From a bacterium (lineage in GTDB: Bacteria > Sumerlaeota > Sumerlaeia > SLMS01), in contig WGMQ01000023.1 in the NCBI GenBank assembly GCA_016125005.1, positions 40,820 to 104,819 of the forward strand: a DNA stretch of 64,000 bases, written 5' to 3'. The position numbers were made by a program, and so were the translations under genes. Shown here in pieces: positions 8,782 through 18,819 of this stretch; the stretch's first letter is position 1; each line of letters begins with the position of its first letter. Under the pieces are notes generated by a model. It searched no databases and was not told the origin of the DNA. It saw only the letters and a program-made list of their open reading frames with translations.

Positions 8782-9453
8782 ATGAGACGCAGACGATACG
8801 GATTGTTCGAGTGCATTCGACGCGACTTCGCGTCGGCGCTATCCAACGATCCGGCGGCTCGCGGGCCGTTTGCCGCGCTGGAGGTCGCCCTCACCTATCC
8901 CGGCTTCCACGCCACCGTGCTCCATCGCTTCACCCATGAGGTTTACAAGCTCGGCATTCCTTTTCTCCCCAAGGCCATGAGCATGTTGAATCGCTTCCTG
9001 ACCGGGATCGAGATTCACCAGGCGGCGCAGATCGGACCCGGCTTCTTCATCGACCACGGCATGGGCGTAGTCGTTGGCGAGACTGCCATCGTGGGCGAGG
9101 ACTGCATGTTGTTCCACGGCGTGACGCTTGGCGGGACCGGCAAAGCCACCGGCAAGCGCCACCCCACGCTGCTCAACGGAGTCGTTGTTGGCGCGGGCGC
9201 CAAGGTGCTCGGCAATATCACCGTCGGGAACAACTGCTACGTCGGCGCGAACAGCGTCGTGCTCAAGGACGTGCCGGACAACTCGACGGTGGTGGGGATT
9301 CCCGGTCGAGTCGTCGCCCGCGATGGCAAGCGCGTGAACCCCTGCGAGCACGCGCTCGACCACAACCTCCCCGACCCGATCCTCGACCGGTTCCGGGCCC
9401 TTGAGGCCCGGTTGGCCGAGTTGGAGAAGGTGGCGGAGTTGAATCGGGTCTAG
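8782..9453 (+). CDS. cysE: Serine O-acetyltransferase
   Basis: Catalyses acetyl-CoA + L-serine to O-acetylserine, the first step of cysteine synthesis. The left-handed beta-helix hexapeptide repeats are clear from about residue 75, including the active-site loop FIDHGMGVVVGETAIVG and the FHGVTLGGTG motif typical of CysE. The start at 8782 is chosen because AGGAG (8767-8771) lies 10 bases upstream. An ATG at 8758 would add eight residues without a ribosome-binding site. The protein is short at the N-terminus compared with E. coli CysE (273 residues), as in the SrpH/EpsC-type short forms. No cysK is nearby. Confidence 0.93.
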   Translation: MRRRRYGLFECIRRDFASALSNDPAARGPFAALEVALTYPGFHATVLHRFTHEVYKLGIPFLPKAMSMLNRFLTGIEIHQAAQIGPGFFIDHGMGVVVGETAIVGEDCMLFHGVTLGGTGKATGKRHPTLLNGVVVGAGAKVLGNITVGNNCYVGANSVVLKDVPDNSTVVGIPGRVVARDGKRVNPCEHALDHNLPDPILDRFRALEARLAELEKVAELNRV

Positions 9454-9566
9454 CAACCTGCCGTCGTTTCGTTGGTCGGGACGCAGAATCACGAATTCTG
9501 TTCCCTTGCACCGATGTTCTTCCATTGTTCAAGATTCCCCCACGACAATCTGGAGGAGTTCGAATC

Positions 9567-11087
9567 ATGCCCCCCGCGCCTGATCGGAACGATAGCCCCG
9601 GCCCAACCGAGCCGCTTCGGAAGCAGCAGCCAGTGGATCCGTCCTCGGAGCCGACCAACCTCTACGGCATCGATGACATCCCCAAGACGCGGAAGGTCAG
9701 TCGGGCCAAGCAACCCGACCCGCAGCGGGAACTCGAGCGTGGCGACATTCTGGTCGGTCGCTCCGAACCGGGTCGCGAGGCGACTCGCTACCAACTCATC
9801 ATGCCGCTGGGACAGGGCGGATTCGGACAGGTCTGGAAGGCGCAGGTGTTGCCCGATGATCGCATGGACAGCCAGCTTCCCTACGAAGTGGCCATCAAGA
9901 TTTTCTCCTCCCCCTATGGCCTCGCCAAGAGCGAGCTGAAGAACCGGGAACTTTCCGCCATGCTGGCCGTCCACGACCTGAAGACGGATCGCGTTCCCCA
10001 GGTCTACGACTGGGCCATTGGTGGCGATTACGAGTTCGTCGTGATGCAGTACGGCGACAGCGGCAGTCTGCACGAATTGCGCTATCGCATGAACATGATC
10101 GACGAGCCGACGGCGTGGCGGCTCCTGACTGATCTCCTGACCGCCATCAAGCACGCTCACGCGGCCGACATCCTCCACCTCGATGTGAAGCCCGCCAATG
10201 TGCTCCTTGATGGCAAGGGTGGCTTCATGCTGACCGATTTCGGCATCTCGCAGGGTAACTTCGTCAATTCAACGATTCAGTACCCGGGCCTCGGGACGCC
10301 CAACTACCGCGCGCCGGAGCAGGAAGTGGCGGACGAGGAAAAGATCGGGAGCCGCACCGATCTATACGGCATCGGTTCCACGGTCTGGGCTGCATTCTGC
10401 GGTTTCGATTTATCCAGCAAGCGGTGCCCCAACCTGATGTTACCCGCAACAAGCCCCACGACTCTCCCTGCGGCGCGTCTATACAGGGAACACGCCTCGG
10501 AAGACCTGTGCGTCATTCTCGACGCCCTGCTGGCCCGCGATCCCGCAGGCAGGCCCGGCGGCGCGGCCGAGGTGTTGGAGATGATCGCCGAGCGCCGCAA
10601 CCAGGGGAGCAAGTCCACCTCGACCAGCGCCATTCGTCGCTATCGCATTCACAGTCAGGAAGCGGTGGAGAAGGTGCTCAACACCATGATCGACCCGCTG
10701 TGGCAGGTGCTGCTGCGCGAGCGCCTTGACGAGTTGAAGTTTGCTCGTTTTGAGGACGGAGAGTATCTTTGCGTCCACGGGGAAAAGTCTTACACGGCGT
10801 TCCTGCTGCTTTCTGGTAGCGTCGTCGTGGAACGAGAGGATCGTGTTCTCGCCGAGGAAACCCGTGAAGGTACCTTCATCGGGGAGATTGCCACCCTCAC
10901 CGGCGGCACGCGCACCGCCTCGGTCCGCGCCAAGGGACAGGTCTGGACCTGTGTCTTCAACGCGGCAGAGTTGGAGCGATTCGTGATGTGCAATCCCGCG
11001 GTTGCCATCCGGATGATTCGTTCGCTCGCGAAGCGAGTCACCTCCCACGCAGAGGCGTGGGGGTCGCAGGAGGAACCCCGCGGATAA
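9567..11087 (+). CDS. Ser/Thr protein kinase with C-terminal cyclic-nucleotide-binding-type domain
   Basis: 506-residue cytoplasmic kinase. Hanks motifs are readable: glycine loop GQGGFGQV (82-89), VAIK lysine (Lys111), catalytic loop HLDVKPAN (204-211), DFG (224-226) and APE (249-251). The catalytic loop has Leu where RD kinases have Arg, so it is a non-RD kinase. After a linker, residues about 385-490 form a cNMP-binding/Crp-like beta-barrel (GEYLCVHGEKSYTAFLLLSGSV ... GTFIGEIATLTGGTRTASVRA). This matches the FGE(I/M)(A/S)LL-type phosphate-binding cassette but lacks the usual Arg two to three residues later in its exact context. No transmembrane helix is seen. GGAGGAG at 9552-9558 fixes the start. 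Confidence 0.9.
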   Translation: MPPAPDRNDSPGPTEPLRKQQPVDPSSEPTNLYGIDDIPKTRKVSRAKQPDPQRELERGDILVGRSEPGREATRYQLIMPLGQGGFGQVWKAQVLPDDRMDSQLPYEVAIKIFSSPYGLAKSELKNRELSAMLAVHDLKTDRVPQVYDWAIGGDYEFVVMQYGDSGSLHELRYRMNMIDEPTAWRLLTDLLTAIKHAHAADILHLDVKPANVLLDGKGGFMLTDFGISQGNFVNSTIQYPGLGTPNYRAPEQEVADEEKIGSRTDLYGIGSTVWAAFCGFDLSSKRCPNLMLPATSPTTLPAARLYREHASEDLCVILDALLARDPAGRPGGAAEVLEMIAERRNQGSKSTSTSAIRRYRIHSQEAVEKVLNTMIDPLWQVLLRERLDELKFARFEDGEYLCVHGEKSYTAFLLLSGSVVVEREDRVLAEETREGTFIGEIATLTGGTRTASVRAKGQVWTCVFNAAELERFVMCNPAVAIRMIRSLAKRVTSHAEAWGSQEEPRG

Positions 11088-11141
11088 TCCCCCAAAGGCC
11101 GCGTCGTGGGGAAATGGCGCGACCACTCACCGGAGAACGAA

Positions 11142-14100
11142 GTGTACAACACCCCCCGTTTTCGCCGCATCGGAGCCGCCTTGGCTCTCGCGATCTGCCT
11201 TCCCCCTGCGTTGGCCACCGCCCAGACAACGCCCAGCCCCAAGGACACCCTCACGGGTCTCATCACGACGACCCAGTCCGCCGCCAACCCTGAGAACCCT
11301 TTCGATTCCCTTTTTCCTCCCGGCACCAAGCTTCTCTCGGCCGACAACAAGGACGGCGAATTCACGCTGACCTTTAACGACCGGCTCGTGGCGCGACGGT
11401 GGCTTCCCGACTCTGCTGCCGAGTTGCAGGCGCTGCTGGGGAAAACCCTCACCGAGGCAGGCCTCACCCTCCGCAGTCTGAAGATCCAGATCCGCTACGG
11501 CAACGGGCCCAGCGGGAAGAACACGATTCCGCTGTCCGATCTTCTCTCCGAGCCGGACACCGTGCGTGCCCGGGCGACCGCCACGGGAGCACAGGCCAAA
11601 GCACCGCTCTCCAACCCGGTTGTCCAGCGGGTCGATTATCGCGGTCCCGAGATTACCCGGGGTCTCGCTGGTCGCAACTTCGTCATGGGGCCGAGCCACG
11701 GCATGACCTGGCATCAGGAGCATCGCTGGCAATACCAGCGCGCCCGCCTGTGGACCATCGTTGAGGACCTCTATCCGATTTCCTACGTGAATCCCTTCAT
11801 CACGCCGATGCTGGAGAATGCGGGAGCGAATGTGTTCACCGTGCGCGAGCGCGACTGGCAACCGGCCGAGGTCATCGTCGACTATCCGGCGGCGGTCTCC
11901 GGTTCCTATACGATTTCCGAAGGGACGTGGAAAAGCCTACCCGGCGGCGGATGGCAGGGAGGACTCATCGCCAGTCTTCCCCCCGAGCAGGAACCTTTCC
12001 GCGAGGGGAGCACCGCCTATGCTGAGGTCGATCCTGCGGCGCCAGCAACGGTCACCTATGTTCCTTCCATTCCGCGTGCAGGTCGCTACGCGGTTTGCCT
12101 GAGCTGGGCGCAGGACCGACTCAACAGCCCGGCGGTCCCAGTGACCGTCAACCATCTCGGTGGCTCGACCAAGTTCCTCGTCAACCAGCAGGTGGCGGGA
12201 GGCACCTGGGTGTTCCTCGGGTTCTTCGAGTTCGATCCGGCGAACTCACGCGAGAAGGGAAGCGTTGTGGTGACGACGGCGGGAGCCAAGCCTTCGCAAG
12301 CGGCGGAGCAGCGCACAGCAGCCGCGCGAAAGGACGATCCCAGCGCACCGGCAATCGCCACTCGCGTCAGCATCGATGCGGTCCGATTCGGCGGTGGCAT
12401 GGCGAACGGCGCCCCGGAGGGGGTAACAAGCGGACTTCCCCGCGCCTACGAAGCGGCCCGCTATTACCTGCAATACTCCGGTGCTCCCCGCGACCTTGTC
12501 TACTTGCCGGACGTCAGTGACGGGCACTTCGGTGCCGATTACAACCGCGACATTGTCGCAAAGGGCGAGTGGTCCAACTACCTGACCGGTGCCCCCTCGG
12601 GACCGAACGCGAATCGCAGCGCCGCTGGCCTCGGAGTGCCCATCGAGGCCTACCTTTCCTTCCACACAGACGCGGGGGTCGACAAGGAGGGCGTCTACGG
12701 TACGCTGATGCTGTCCTCCATTTGGGATGCAGACGGATCCGCGACCTTCCCCGATGGGCGCTCCCGACTCCTGAACCGCGACTTGGGTAACCTGATGCAG
12801 GATGAGTTGGTGCGCTCTGCCCGGGCGCTGTACACCTCCAGCTGGGAACGCCGCGCCCACGAGAACAGCAATTTCGGTGAGGCACGCCGTCCCAACGTGC
12901 CGTCGGTCATCCTCGAACTCCTCGCGCATCAGAACCTGAACGACATGAAGTATGGCCTCGATCCCCGTTTCAAGTTCGACATCAGCCGAGCCATCTACAA
13001 GTCCCTGGCGCGCTTCGTCGCCTGGCAGGACGGAGCCGAGCCGGTCATCCAACCCCTGGCGCCACTCAATTTCCGTATCGAGCAGGACGGCCAGGGCGGT
13101 GCGGTGCTCACTTGGGAGCCGCAGGACGATCCGCTGGAACCGAGCGCCACGCCCACAGGGTATGTGCTCTACTCCAGCCGCGACGGTCGCTCCTTCGACA
13201 ACGGCTCCTTCGTCGCCAATTCCTCCGTGGCACTTGGTCAGCTCCCCGAAGGCGAGCTACTGGCCTTCCGCGTCACCGCGGTGAATGAAGGGGGCGAGTC
13301 TTTCCCCTCGCCAACCCTCGCCATGCGGTGGAAGAGCGGGAAGCAGCCGCTCCTGATAGTCGACGGCTTTGATCGACTCAGCGGCCCCGTTCCCGTGGAG
13401 GGTGGCGGCGTTCGCGGTCTTGATCGCTCCGTCGATCCCGGTGTGCCGTACCAATACAACTACGGCATCGTGGGTGATGTGTACGACTTCAACCCGGACT
13501 CCGAGTGGAAGAACGACCTTGAGGAAACCGGTTGGGGTGCCAGCAGCAACATGATGGAGGGACATCTGGAGAAGGGTAACACCTTCGACCACAGCGTCGG
13601 CTATGGAGCGACGTTGGGCCAGTTGGACTTTGCGTTCGATTCGACTACCTTGGGCGGGTTTTCCGCCATTGGTCGAAAGGATCTGGCGAAACATTCCGCT
13701 CTGGTTTGGATCGGAGGACGTCAGCGAACGGTGCTTCCGCCGCAGGGCATCGCCCCCGGCCACGGTGACCCCGACCGCATGAAGCCCGCCTTCTCCCTGA
13801 TGAGCGATGCGCAGGCAGGCCGCCTGCTGGAATATGTCGCCGATGGAGGACGGATCCTGATGAGCGGCGCTCATGTCGGTGAGGAACTGCTCGGCGGTGG
13901 GATGGGCCCCAAGGCGCAGTTGGCTCGCGAGGTCTTTGGCGTGGAGAGCAGCACGGCTCGGGTTAAGGGATTGGCCGCGGTGGAATCGACGAAGGAGGGG
14001 GGCGTTTTCTCCGCAGTGCCCACCTTCCGCTATGGCGTGGACCTCGGTAGCCCCGTCAATCTGGAGCCAGCCGTATACCCCGTCCCCGCGGTGGACCAGT

Positions 14101-14264
14101 TCGAAGGAAAAGGCGAAATCTCGCTGACTTACGCGGGCGGCGGTGCAGCCGCTTCCGTCACCAGGCAGGGGATCCTGCTGGGTTTTCCCTTGGAATCAGT
14201 GCTTCCGCCCCCAACGCGGGCGGAAATGCTGAAGAGATCGATTGCACACCTGTTGGAGCGGTGA
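11142..14264 (+). CDS. Secreted N-acetylmuramoyl-L-alanine amidase-like protein with golvesin-type insert and FnIII
   Basis: Large exported protein (1040 residues). The GTG at 11142 gives a clean signal peptide (RRIGAALALAICLPPALATAQ) and has GGAG 7 bases upstream; a GTG at 11106 would bury that signal. An Amidase_3 domain is readable in two halves: first His in VMGPSHG (~residue 185), then FHTDAG (~495) and the catalytic-type Glu in VILELLAHQN (~580). Between them lies a golvesin/Xly-type beta-sandwich (about residues 250-410). A fibronectin III domain (about 635-740) and an alpha/beta C-terminal domain follow. It is paralogous to the protein at 50679-53708 throughout. Likely role: peptidoglycan or envelope hydrolysis outside the cytoplasm; activity is inferred from conserved ligands. 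Confidence 0.75.
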   Translation: MYNTPRFRRIGAALALAICLPPALATAQTTPSPKDTLTGLITTTQSAANPENPFDSLFPPGTKLLSADNKDGEFTLTFNDRLVARRWLPDSAAELQALLGKTLTEAGLTLRSLKIQIRYGNGPSGKNTIPLSDLLSEPDTVRARATATGAQAKAPLSNPVVQRVDYRGPEITRGLAGRNFVMGPSHGMTWHQEHRWQYQRARLWTIVEDLYPISYVNPFITPMLENAGANVFTVRERDWQPAEVIVDYPAAVSGSYTISEGTWKSLPGGGWQGGLIASLPPEQEPFREGSTAYAEVDPAAPATVTYVPSIPRAGRYAVCLSWAQDRLNSPAVPVTVNHLGGSTKFLVNQQVAGGTWVFLGFFEFDPANSREKGSVVVTTAGAKPSQAAEQRTAAARKDDPSAPAIATRVSIDAVRFGGGMANGAPEGVTSGLPRAYEAARYYLQYSGAPRDLVYLPDVSDGHFGADYNRDIVAKGEWSNYLTGAPSGPNANRSAAGLGVPIEAYLSFHTDAGVDKEGVYGTLMLSSIWDADGSATFPDGRSRLLNRDLGNLMQDELVRSARALYTSSWERRAHENSNFGEARRPNVPSVILELLAHQNLNDMKYGLDPRFKFDISRAIYKSLARFVAWQDGAEPVIQPLAPLNFRIEQDGQGGAVLTWEPQDDPLEPSATPTGYVLYSSRDGRSFDNGSFVANSSVALGQLPEGELLAFRVTAVNEGGESFPSPTLAMRWKSGKQPLLIVDGFDRLSGPVPVEGGGVRGLDRSVDPGVPYQYNYGIVGDVYDFNPDSEWKNDLEETGWGASSNMMEGHLEKGNTFDHSVGYGATLGQLDFAFDSTTLGGFSAIGRKDLAKHSALVWIGGRQRTVLPPQGIAPGHGDPDRMKPAFSLMSDAQAGRLLEYVADGGRILMSGAHVGEELLGGGMGPKAQLAREVFGVESSTARVKGLAAVESTKEGGVFSAVPTFRYGVDLGSPVNLEPAVYPVPAVDQFEGKGEISLTYAGGGAAASVTRQGILLGFPLESVLPPPTRAEMLKRSIAHLLER

Positions 14265-14321
14265 TTAGATCGAAAACGAAGGGGCGCAGTGGGAAATCCG
14301 CGGCGCCACTGCAAATCTGGC

Positions 14322-14351
14322 TTGAGTTCGGTCCAAACATCTCGGGATAAA
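14322..14351 (+). promoter_or_regulatory. Candidate sigma70-type promoter for the LacI-family regulator
   Basis: TTGAGT (14322-14327), an 18-base spacer and GATAAA (14346-14351). If used, transcription would start near 14358, which excludes starts before that point for the LacI-family gene. Seen by eye only. Confidence 0.3.
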
Positions 14352-14369
14352 AGCGTTTATAGAGCGACG

Positions 14370-15476
14370 GTGAGCAAGAAACCTCCTGATCAAGAACGAA
14401 TGACGCCGATGTCGTCTGGAAAACCCAAGCGTGTAACCATTTCGGACGTGGCCCGAGAGGCATCTGTCAGCATCGCGGCCGTGTCGCGCATCCTGAACAA
14501 TTCCTACGATGGCTTCAGCGCCCGCGAGGAGACCAAGCAGCGAGTGTTCGCTGCGGTCAAGAAACTCGGCTATCGCCCGAGCCGCGCCGCGGTGCGTCTG
14601 GCCACCGGACGCCATCACGCCATCGGCCTCTGCTACCCGGTCTACGATACGCTCGAGGCCCCCATCGACACCAGTTCCCTCAGCCAGGTCTTCCGGCACT
14701 TTGACCTGATGCTGGTCCAGCACGGCATCGCCCGCTGCCTGAAGAATGAGAACATGGATCTGGTCGTCATGCCTCGCCACGCCAGCCGCTCGATCCCTGA
14801 ACTCATCAATCAGGCCCAGGAAACCGTCGACGGCCTGATCTGGATCAACCCCGAGGATGACAGCGAAGGCCTTGAGAAAGCAGTCGAGTCCGGCATCAAG
14901 CTCGCCATCGTTGGCGCATCCCCCATATCGGGTGACTTCGTCAGCGTCCGCACCGAGGAGACCGCCGCGGGCCGCATGGCAATGGGCCAGCTGATCGTTT
15001 GTGGTGCCCGCCGGATTCTGGTGGTCATCCCCGAAACGCGCAAGCGCGACCAGGCGGTTCTGGAGCGCCTCGAAGGGGTCAAGAAGGCGGTCACCGACTT
15101 TACCGATCCGCGACTTGCCTACGAAGTCGCCTACGTCCCGACCGATGCCAAGAAGCTGCCCACGGCTCTGGCCCGTCAGTTCGAAAAGGGCGGCATCCCG
15201 GAAGGGATCCTGACCATGGGCGAGCAGCTTCCGCTCGCTGTGCTCCAGCACCTGCAGGCGGCAGGCATTGGTGTGCCGGACAAGGTCCGCATCGTTGGCT
15301 TCGAAGAAAACCTGACCTTTAGCCAGTCGGCGCCGCAGCTCTCCGGACTCCGCTATCCCACGGAAGAGATGTGTTATCGCGCCGCCCAGATGCTCCTTGA
15401 TTTCATCAAGACCGGTACTCATCCCCGCCCCGTCTACATGACTCCCCAACTGATCGCCCGCGCCAGTTGCCGCTGA
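14370..15476 (+). CDS. LacI/GalR-family transcriptional regulator
   Basis: DNA-binding repressor or activator with an N-terminal LacI helix-turn-helix (VTISDVAREASVSIAAVSRILNN) and hinge (LGYRPSRAAVRLATG), followed by a periplasmic-binding-protein-like effector domain to the C-terminus. The start is uncertain: GTG 14370, ATG 14400 and ATG 14409 are all possible, none with a strong ribosome-binding site. Family members usually sense sugars or nucleosides, but no sugar operon adjoins it, so the target is unknown. It ends eight bases before the sensor kinase start, so the two may be co-expressed. Confidence 0.88.
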   Translation: MSKKPPDQERMTPMSSGKPKRVTISDVAREASVSIAAVSRILNNSYDGFSAREETKQRVFAAVKKLGYRPSRAAVRLATGRHHAIGLCYPVYDTLEAPIDTSSLSQVFRHFDLMLVQHGIARCLKNENMDLVVMPRHASRSIPELINQAQETVDGLIWINPEDDSEGLEKAVESGIKLAIVGASPISGDFVSVRTEETAAGRMAMGQLIVCGARRILVVIPETRKRDQAVLERLEGVKKAVTDFTDPRLAYEVAYVPTDAKKLPTALARQFEKGGIPEGILTMGEQLPLAVLQHLQAAGIGVPDKVRIVGFEENLTFSQSAPQLSGLRYPTEEMCYRAAQMLLDFIKTGTHPRPVYMTPQLIARASCR

Positions 15477-15484
15477 GTCGGCTC

Positions 15485-18136
15485 ATGACAGACGACTCGC
15501 TCATCAGTCTCCGTATCACGCGGCCCGGGGCTCCGACCCGCGTCCTCCCGGTTGAATCACTCCCTGTGCGATTCGGTCGCGGAGATGACTGTGCCGTGGT
15601 GCTGGACGATGTTTCCGTCTCTCGGCGGCATGCCGAGCTCGATGGTGTGAATGGGCGTCTTTTCCTTCGCGACCTGAAGTCTCTCAACGGCGTACGGCTC
15701 AATGGCGAGCTGACGCTGGAGGGCGAGGTCGTTCCCGGCGACGTCATCAACGTCGGTGTCTACGAGATCACCGTCGTCGATACCATCGCGGAGGAATTGC
15801 TGGCACCGATCACCAGCAAGATGGCTCCACCCGTCCGTCCCGAGGGAACCGGAGCCATCCTTGAGGTCATCCGGGCCATCGACATCGACAAGGTCCTAAA
15901 GCGTGAGGAGGCGGAGGACGCCTGGGCCACGCTTGAGCATGGTGAGGACGCACGCGAGCAATACCGGCGACTGCACGAGGCCTACAGCCATCTGCTCGTC
16001 ACCATGAATCTGGTATCGAGCGTCGGCAACTATTCGCACTCGCACCAGCTTGTGGTTCAGTTTACCTCGACGCTTCGGAAACTATTCCCCCTCGCGGAAA
16101 GCGTGGCCGTGATCGAGGTCCGCGACGGTGACACCAGCCCCCGCGTGGTGCATCAGGAACGCGGCAAGGATGCGGGGACCTTCGCACCATCGCAGCCGAG
16201 CCGCACGGTCCTCGACCGCGTGCTGAAGGAAATGCGCGCCATCTATGCGGTCGATGCGCGGCGCGACCCGCGCTTCCGCCACGCCGATTCCGTCTTGCAG
16301 AGTGGTGTTCGCTCCATGATGTGCGCGCCGCTGGTGGCTCGTGGCACCGTCATCGGGGCCATCTACGTCGAGAACGTCACCCAGCCCTTTTGCTACACCG
16401 CTTTCGACCTGAACCTGCTGACGGTCTTCGCCTTCCATCTGGCCATCGCCCTGGAAACCGCGGGACTGCTGGAGGAGCGCGACAAGGCCTTCGAGAAAGC
16501 AGCGAAATCGATCAAGGCGGCGAAGCAGGACAAAATTGCCCTGATCCTTCAATACTCGCAGAGCGAGAAGAAGTTCCGCGCCCTCTTCGAGCAGTCGGCG
16601 CTTGGCGCCGCCGTGATCAACTTGGTAACCGGCCGGATCGAAGAGGTGAACGACGGCCTCGTGCGGATGCTTGGCTATACGCGCCGCAAGCTTGCCGAGA
16701 TGGATTTCAAGCGTCTATACGCACCCGGGGAAGCGGCGAAGGGCGACGAGTGGCTGAAGCATGTCCGGGAGAACGGGGAGGGTTCCACCAAGACCCGGCT
16801 CGGCACCAACATGGGCGAGACGATCATCGCGCTCCAGTCGTGTCGCGCGCTCCGCCTCGGCGACAGCGAGGTGATGGTCGCCTACTTCATCGACATCACG
16901 GCAAAGGAGCGCGCCGAGGAAGAGACGCTGCGCCAACTTGCCCGCGTGACGGCGCTGTCCGAACTGAGCCAGTCGCTCATGACCACCATGAACGCCGAGG
17001 CGATCCACAAGCTCCTCTTCCGCCAGGCGCGCACAGTCCTGCCTGTTGGTGGCTTTGCCATCGGCGAAATGGGAGTGGGTACCCAGCGGCTCCACGTGGC
17101 CTTCTCGGCCCGCCACACCAGCGGCGGAGAGTTCGTCTTTGGTGCGGACGGCGCGGCCATCGACTTCGATAACGAGCACGTGCTTGCCGCCGTGAAGAGC
17201 AAGGAAGCCACGCTTCATTCGCTTCCCTCCACCGGGGACACCCAACGTCTCTCCCGCGATCCGGTCCCGGACTTCGGCCATCGCTCGGCGATCGTCGTGC
17301 CCCTCGCCTCCCGCAACCTGCTGATCGGCGTCGTGCGCGCCGAAAGCCTTCCCGGGACCACCTTCGACAAGTCACACCTGGAGACGCTCCGCGCCATGGC
17401 GGCCCAGGCCGCGCTGGCCCTCAGTAACGCCCACGCCTTCGAGGCCATTCGCAAGCAGGAGGAAAACCTCCGCCAGCTCAGCCTCCAGATCATGTCCGCC
17501 CAGGAAACCGAGCGCGGGCGCATCAGCCGCGAACTCCACGACGGCGTCGGCCAGCAGCTCACTGCCATGAAGTACCTGCTGGAGGGCATCCGCAACGCCG
17601 CACGCATCAAGGATGAGGACAAGCTCCAGGCCCGCATCGGTGAGGCCCGCGAACTCGCCACGCAGATCATCCAGGACCTGCGCGCCATCAGCCTCGACCT
17701 GCGACCGACCATGCTCGACGACCTGGGCCTCCAGCCAACCCTCGAATGGTTCGTCCGCCAATATGCGGATCGCCATGGCATCGAGGTGGAGCTTGATTGC
17801 CAGCTCGCCCCCGACGACGTTCCGCAAGCCCGTGCGACCGCCGTTTATCGCATCATTCAGGAGGCCTTCGGCAACGCGGCCAAACATTCCCAAGCCACTC
17901 TCATCCGCCTCGCCGTCCGGAGCGACGACCAGCAGCTCGCCGTCGAGATTATCGACAACGGCATCGGGTTCGACGCCAGCCAGCTTCCCGAGGCCCAAAA
18001 AACCCGCGGCTGCTCGGGAATGCTCAACATGAAGGAGCGTGCCCATCTGCTCGGTGGCGACTTTGGACTTGAGACGGCACCGGGAAAAGGGACCAAGCTA
18101 TCCGTGGCGATACCTATCAAGGAGATCCAATCCTGA
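15485..18136 (+). CDS. Sensor histidine kinase, FHA-GAF-PAS-GAF-HisKA_3
   Basis: Cytoplasmic 883-residue kinase without membrane segments. Domains in order: FHA phosphothreonine-binding domain (about 15-95, motifs RFGRGDDC, SVSRRHAEL and LKSLNGVRLNG); first GAF (about 170-325); PAS (about 365-470); second GAF (about 495-655); NarL-type dimerisation domain with phospho-accepting His685 in ELHDGVGQQ; and a HATPase domain (about 780-880, with DNGIGF). It should phosphorylate the response regulator that starts one base after its stop. The FHA domain suggests input from Ser/Thr phosphorylation, perhaps by the kinase at 9567-11087; that link is inference. A TTG at 15467 is an alternative start. Confidence 0.92.
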   Translation: MTDDSLISLRITRPGAPTRVLPVESLPVRFGRGDDCAVVLDDVSVSRRHAELDGVNGRLFLRDLKSLNGVRLNGELTLEGEVVPGDVINVGVYEITVVDTIAEELLAPITSKMAPPVRPEGTGAILEVIRAIDIDKVLKREEAEDAWATLEHGEDAREQYRRLHEAYSHLLVTMNLVSSVGNYSHSHQLVVQFTSTLRKLFPLAESVAVIEVRDGDTSPRVVHQERGKDAGTFAPSQPSRTVLDRVLKEMRAIYAVDARRDPRFRHADSVLQSGVRSMMCAPLVARGTVIGAIYVENVTQPFCYTAFDLNLLTVFAFHLAIALETAGLLEERDKAFEKAAKSIKAAKQDKIALILQYSQSEKKFRALFEQSALGAAVINLVTGRIEEVNDGLVRMLGYTRRKLAEMDFKRLYAPGEAAKGDEWLKHVRENGEGSTKTRLGTNMGETIIALQSCRALRLGDSEVMVAYFIDITAKERAEEETLRQLARVTALSELSQSLMTTMNAEAIHKLLFRQARTVLPVGGFAIGEMGVGTQRLHVAFSARHTSGGEFVFGADGAAIDFDNEHVLAAVKSKEATLHSLPSTGDTQRLSRDPVPDFGHRSAIVVPLASRNLLIGVVRAESLPGTTFDKSHLETLRAMAAQAALALSNAHAFEAIRKQEENLRQLSLQIMSAQETERGRISRELHDGVGQQLTAMKYLLEGIRNAARIKDEDKLQARIGEARELATQIIQDLRAISLDLRPTMLDDLGLQPTLEWFVRQYADRHGIEVELDCQLAPDDVPQARATAVYRIIQEAFGNAAKHSQATLIRLAVRSDDQQLAVEIIDNGIGFDASQLPEAQKTRGCSGMLNMKERAHLLGGDFGLETAPGKGTKLSVAIPIKEIQS

Positions 18137-18137
18137 C

Positions 18138-18812
18138 ATGGCCAACGAACGAGACATCCGCATCCTGATTGCGGATGATCACACCATAGTACGCCAGGGC
18201 CTCAAGAAACTGCTCGAAGAAGAACAGGGCATCGAAGTCGTCGGTGAGGCAACCGACGGACGCGACGCCGTGGCGAAAGCCATGGACCTGATGCCCGACA
18301 TTGTCCTCATGGACTTGTCGATGCCCGGCCTCCACGGCCTCGAAGCCACGCGGCAAATCAGCAAGCGGCTCCCCAAGACCCGCGTGCTGATCCTCAGCAT
18401 GCACAAGAACGAGGCCTACGTGCTCCAGTCGCTGCAAGCGGGCGGCTCCGGCTACATCCTCAAGGATTCCGCATCCGAGGAAGTCGCCACGGCCATTCGC
18501 TCCGTGTACCGCGGAGACAGCTACCTCTCGCCAAGCATCAGCCGCGTCGTCATCGAGGACTACCTCCGCCTGAGCACCCCCGGTGCCAGCGGCGCCAAGT
18601 CGCTCTACGACACCCTCACGGTGCGTGAACGGGAAATCTTCCAGCTCCTCGCTGAGGGCCTCAAGAACCAGGAGATCAGCGAGCGGCTGCACGTTTCCGT
18701 CAAGACCGTGGAAACCCACCGAGCCCACATCATGGAAAAGCTCAACCTCAACAACATCGCCGAACTAGTCAAGTACTCGATCGAGATCGGCATCGTGCAG
18801 CTTGATACGTGA
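18138..18812 (+). CDS. NarL/FixJ-type response regulator
   Basis: 224-residue transcription factor: receiver domain with the acidic pair (ADDH, residues 12-15), phospho-acceptor Asp59 (VLMDLSMPG) and conserved Lys in YILKDS. A LuxR-type helix-turn-helix follows near the C-terminus (LTVREREIFQLLAEGLKNQE ... SVKTVETHRAHIMEKL). The ATG lies one base after the kinase stop with AAGGAGATCC about 11 bases upstream, so it is the cognate partner. Target genes are not evident. Confidence 0.95.
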   Translation: MANERDIRILIADDHTIVRQGLKKLLEEEQGIEVVGEATDGRDAVAKAMDLMPDIVLMDLSMPGLHGLEATRQISKRLPKTRVLILSMHKNEAYVLQSLQAGGSGYILKDSASEEVATAIRSVYRGDSYLSPSISRVVIEDYLRLSTPGASGAKSLYDTLTVREREIFQLLAEGLKNQEISERLHVSVKTVETHRAHIMEKLNLNNIAELVKYSIEIGIVQLDT

Positions 18813-18819
18813 CCGATTG

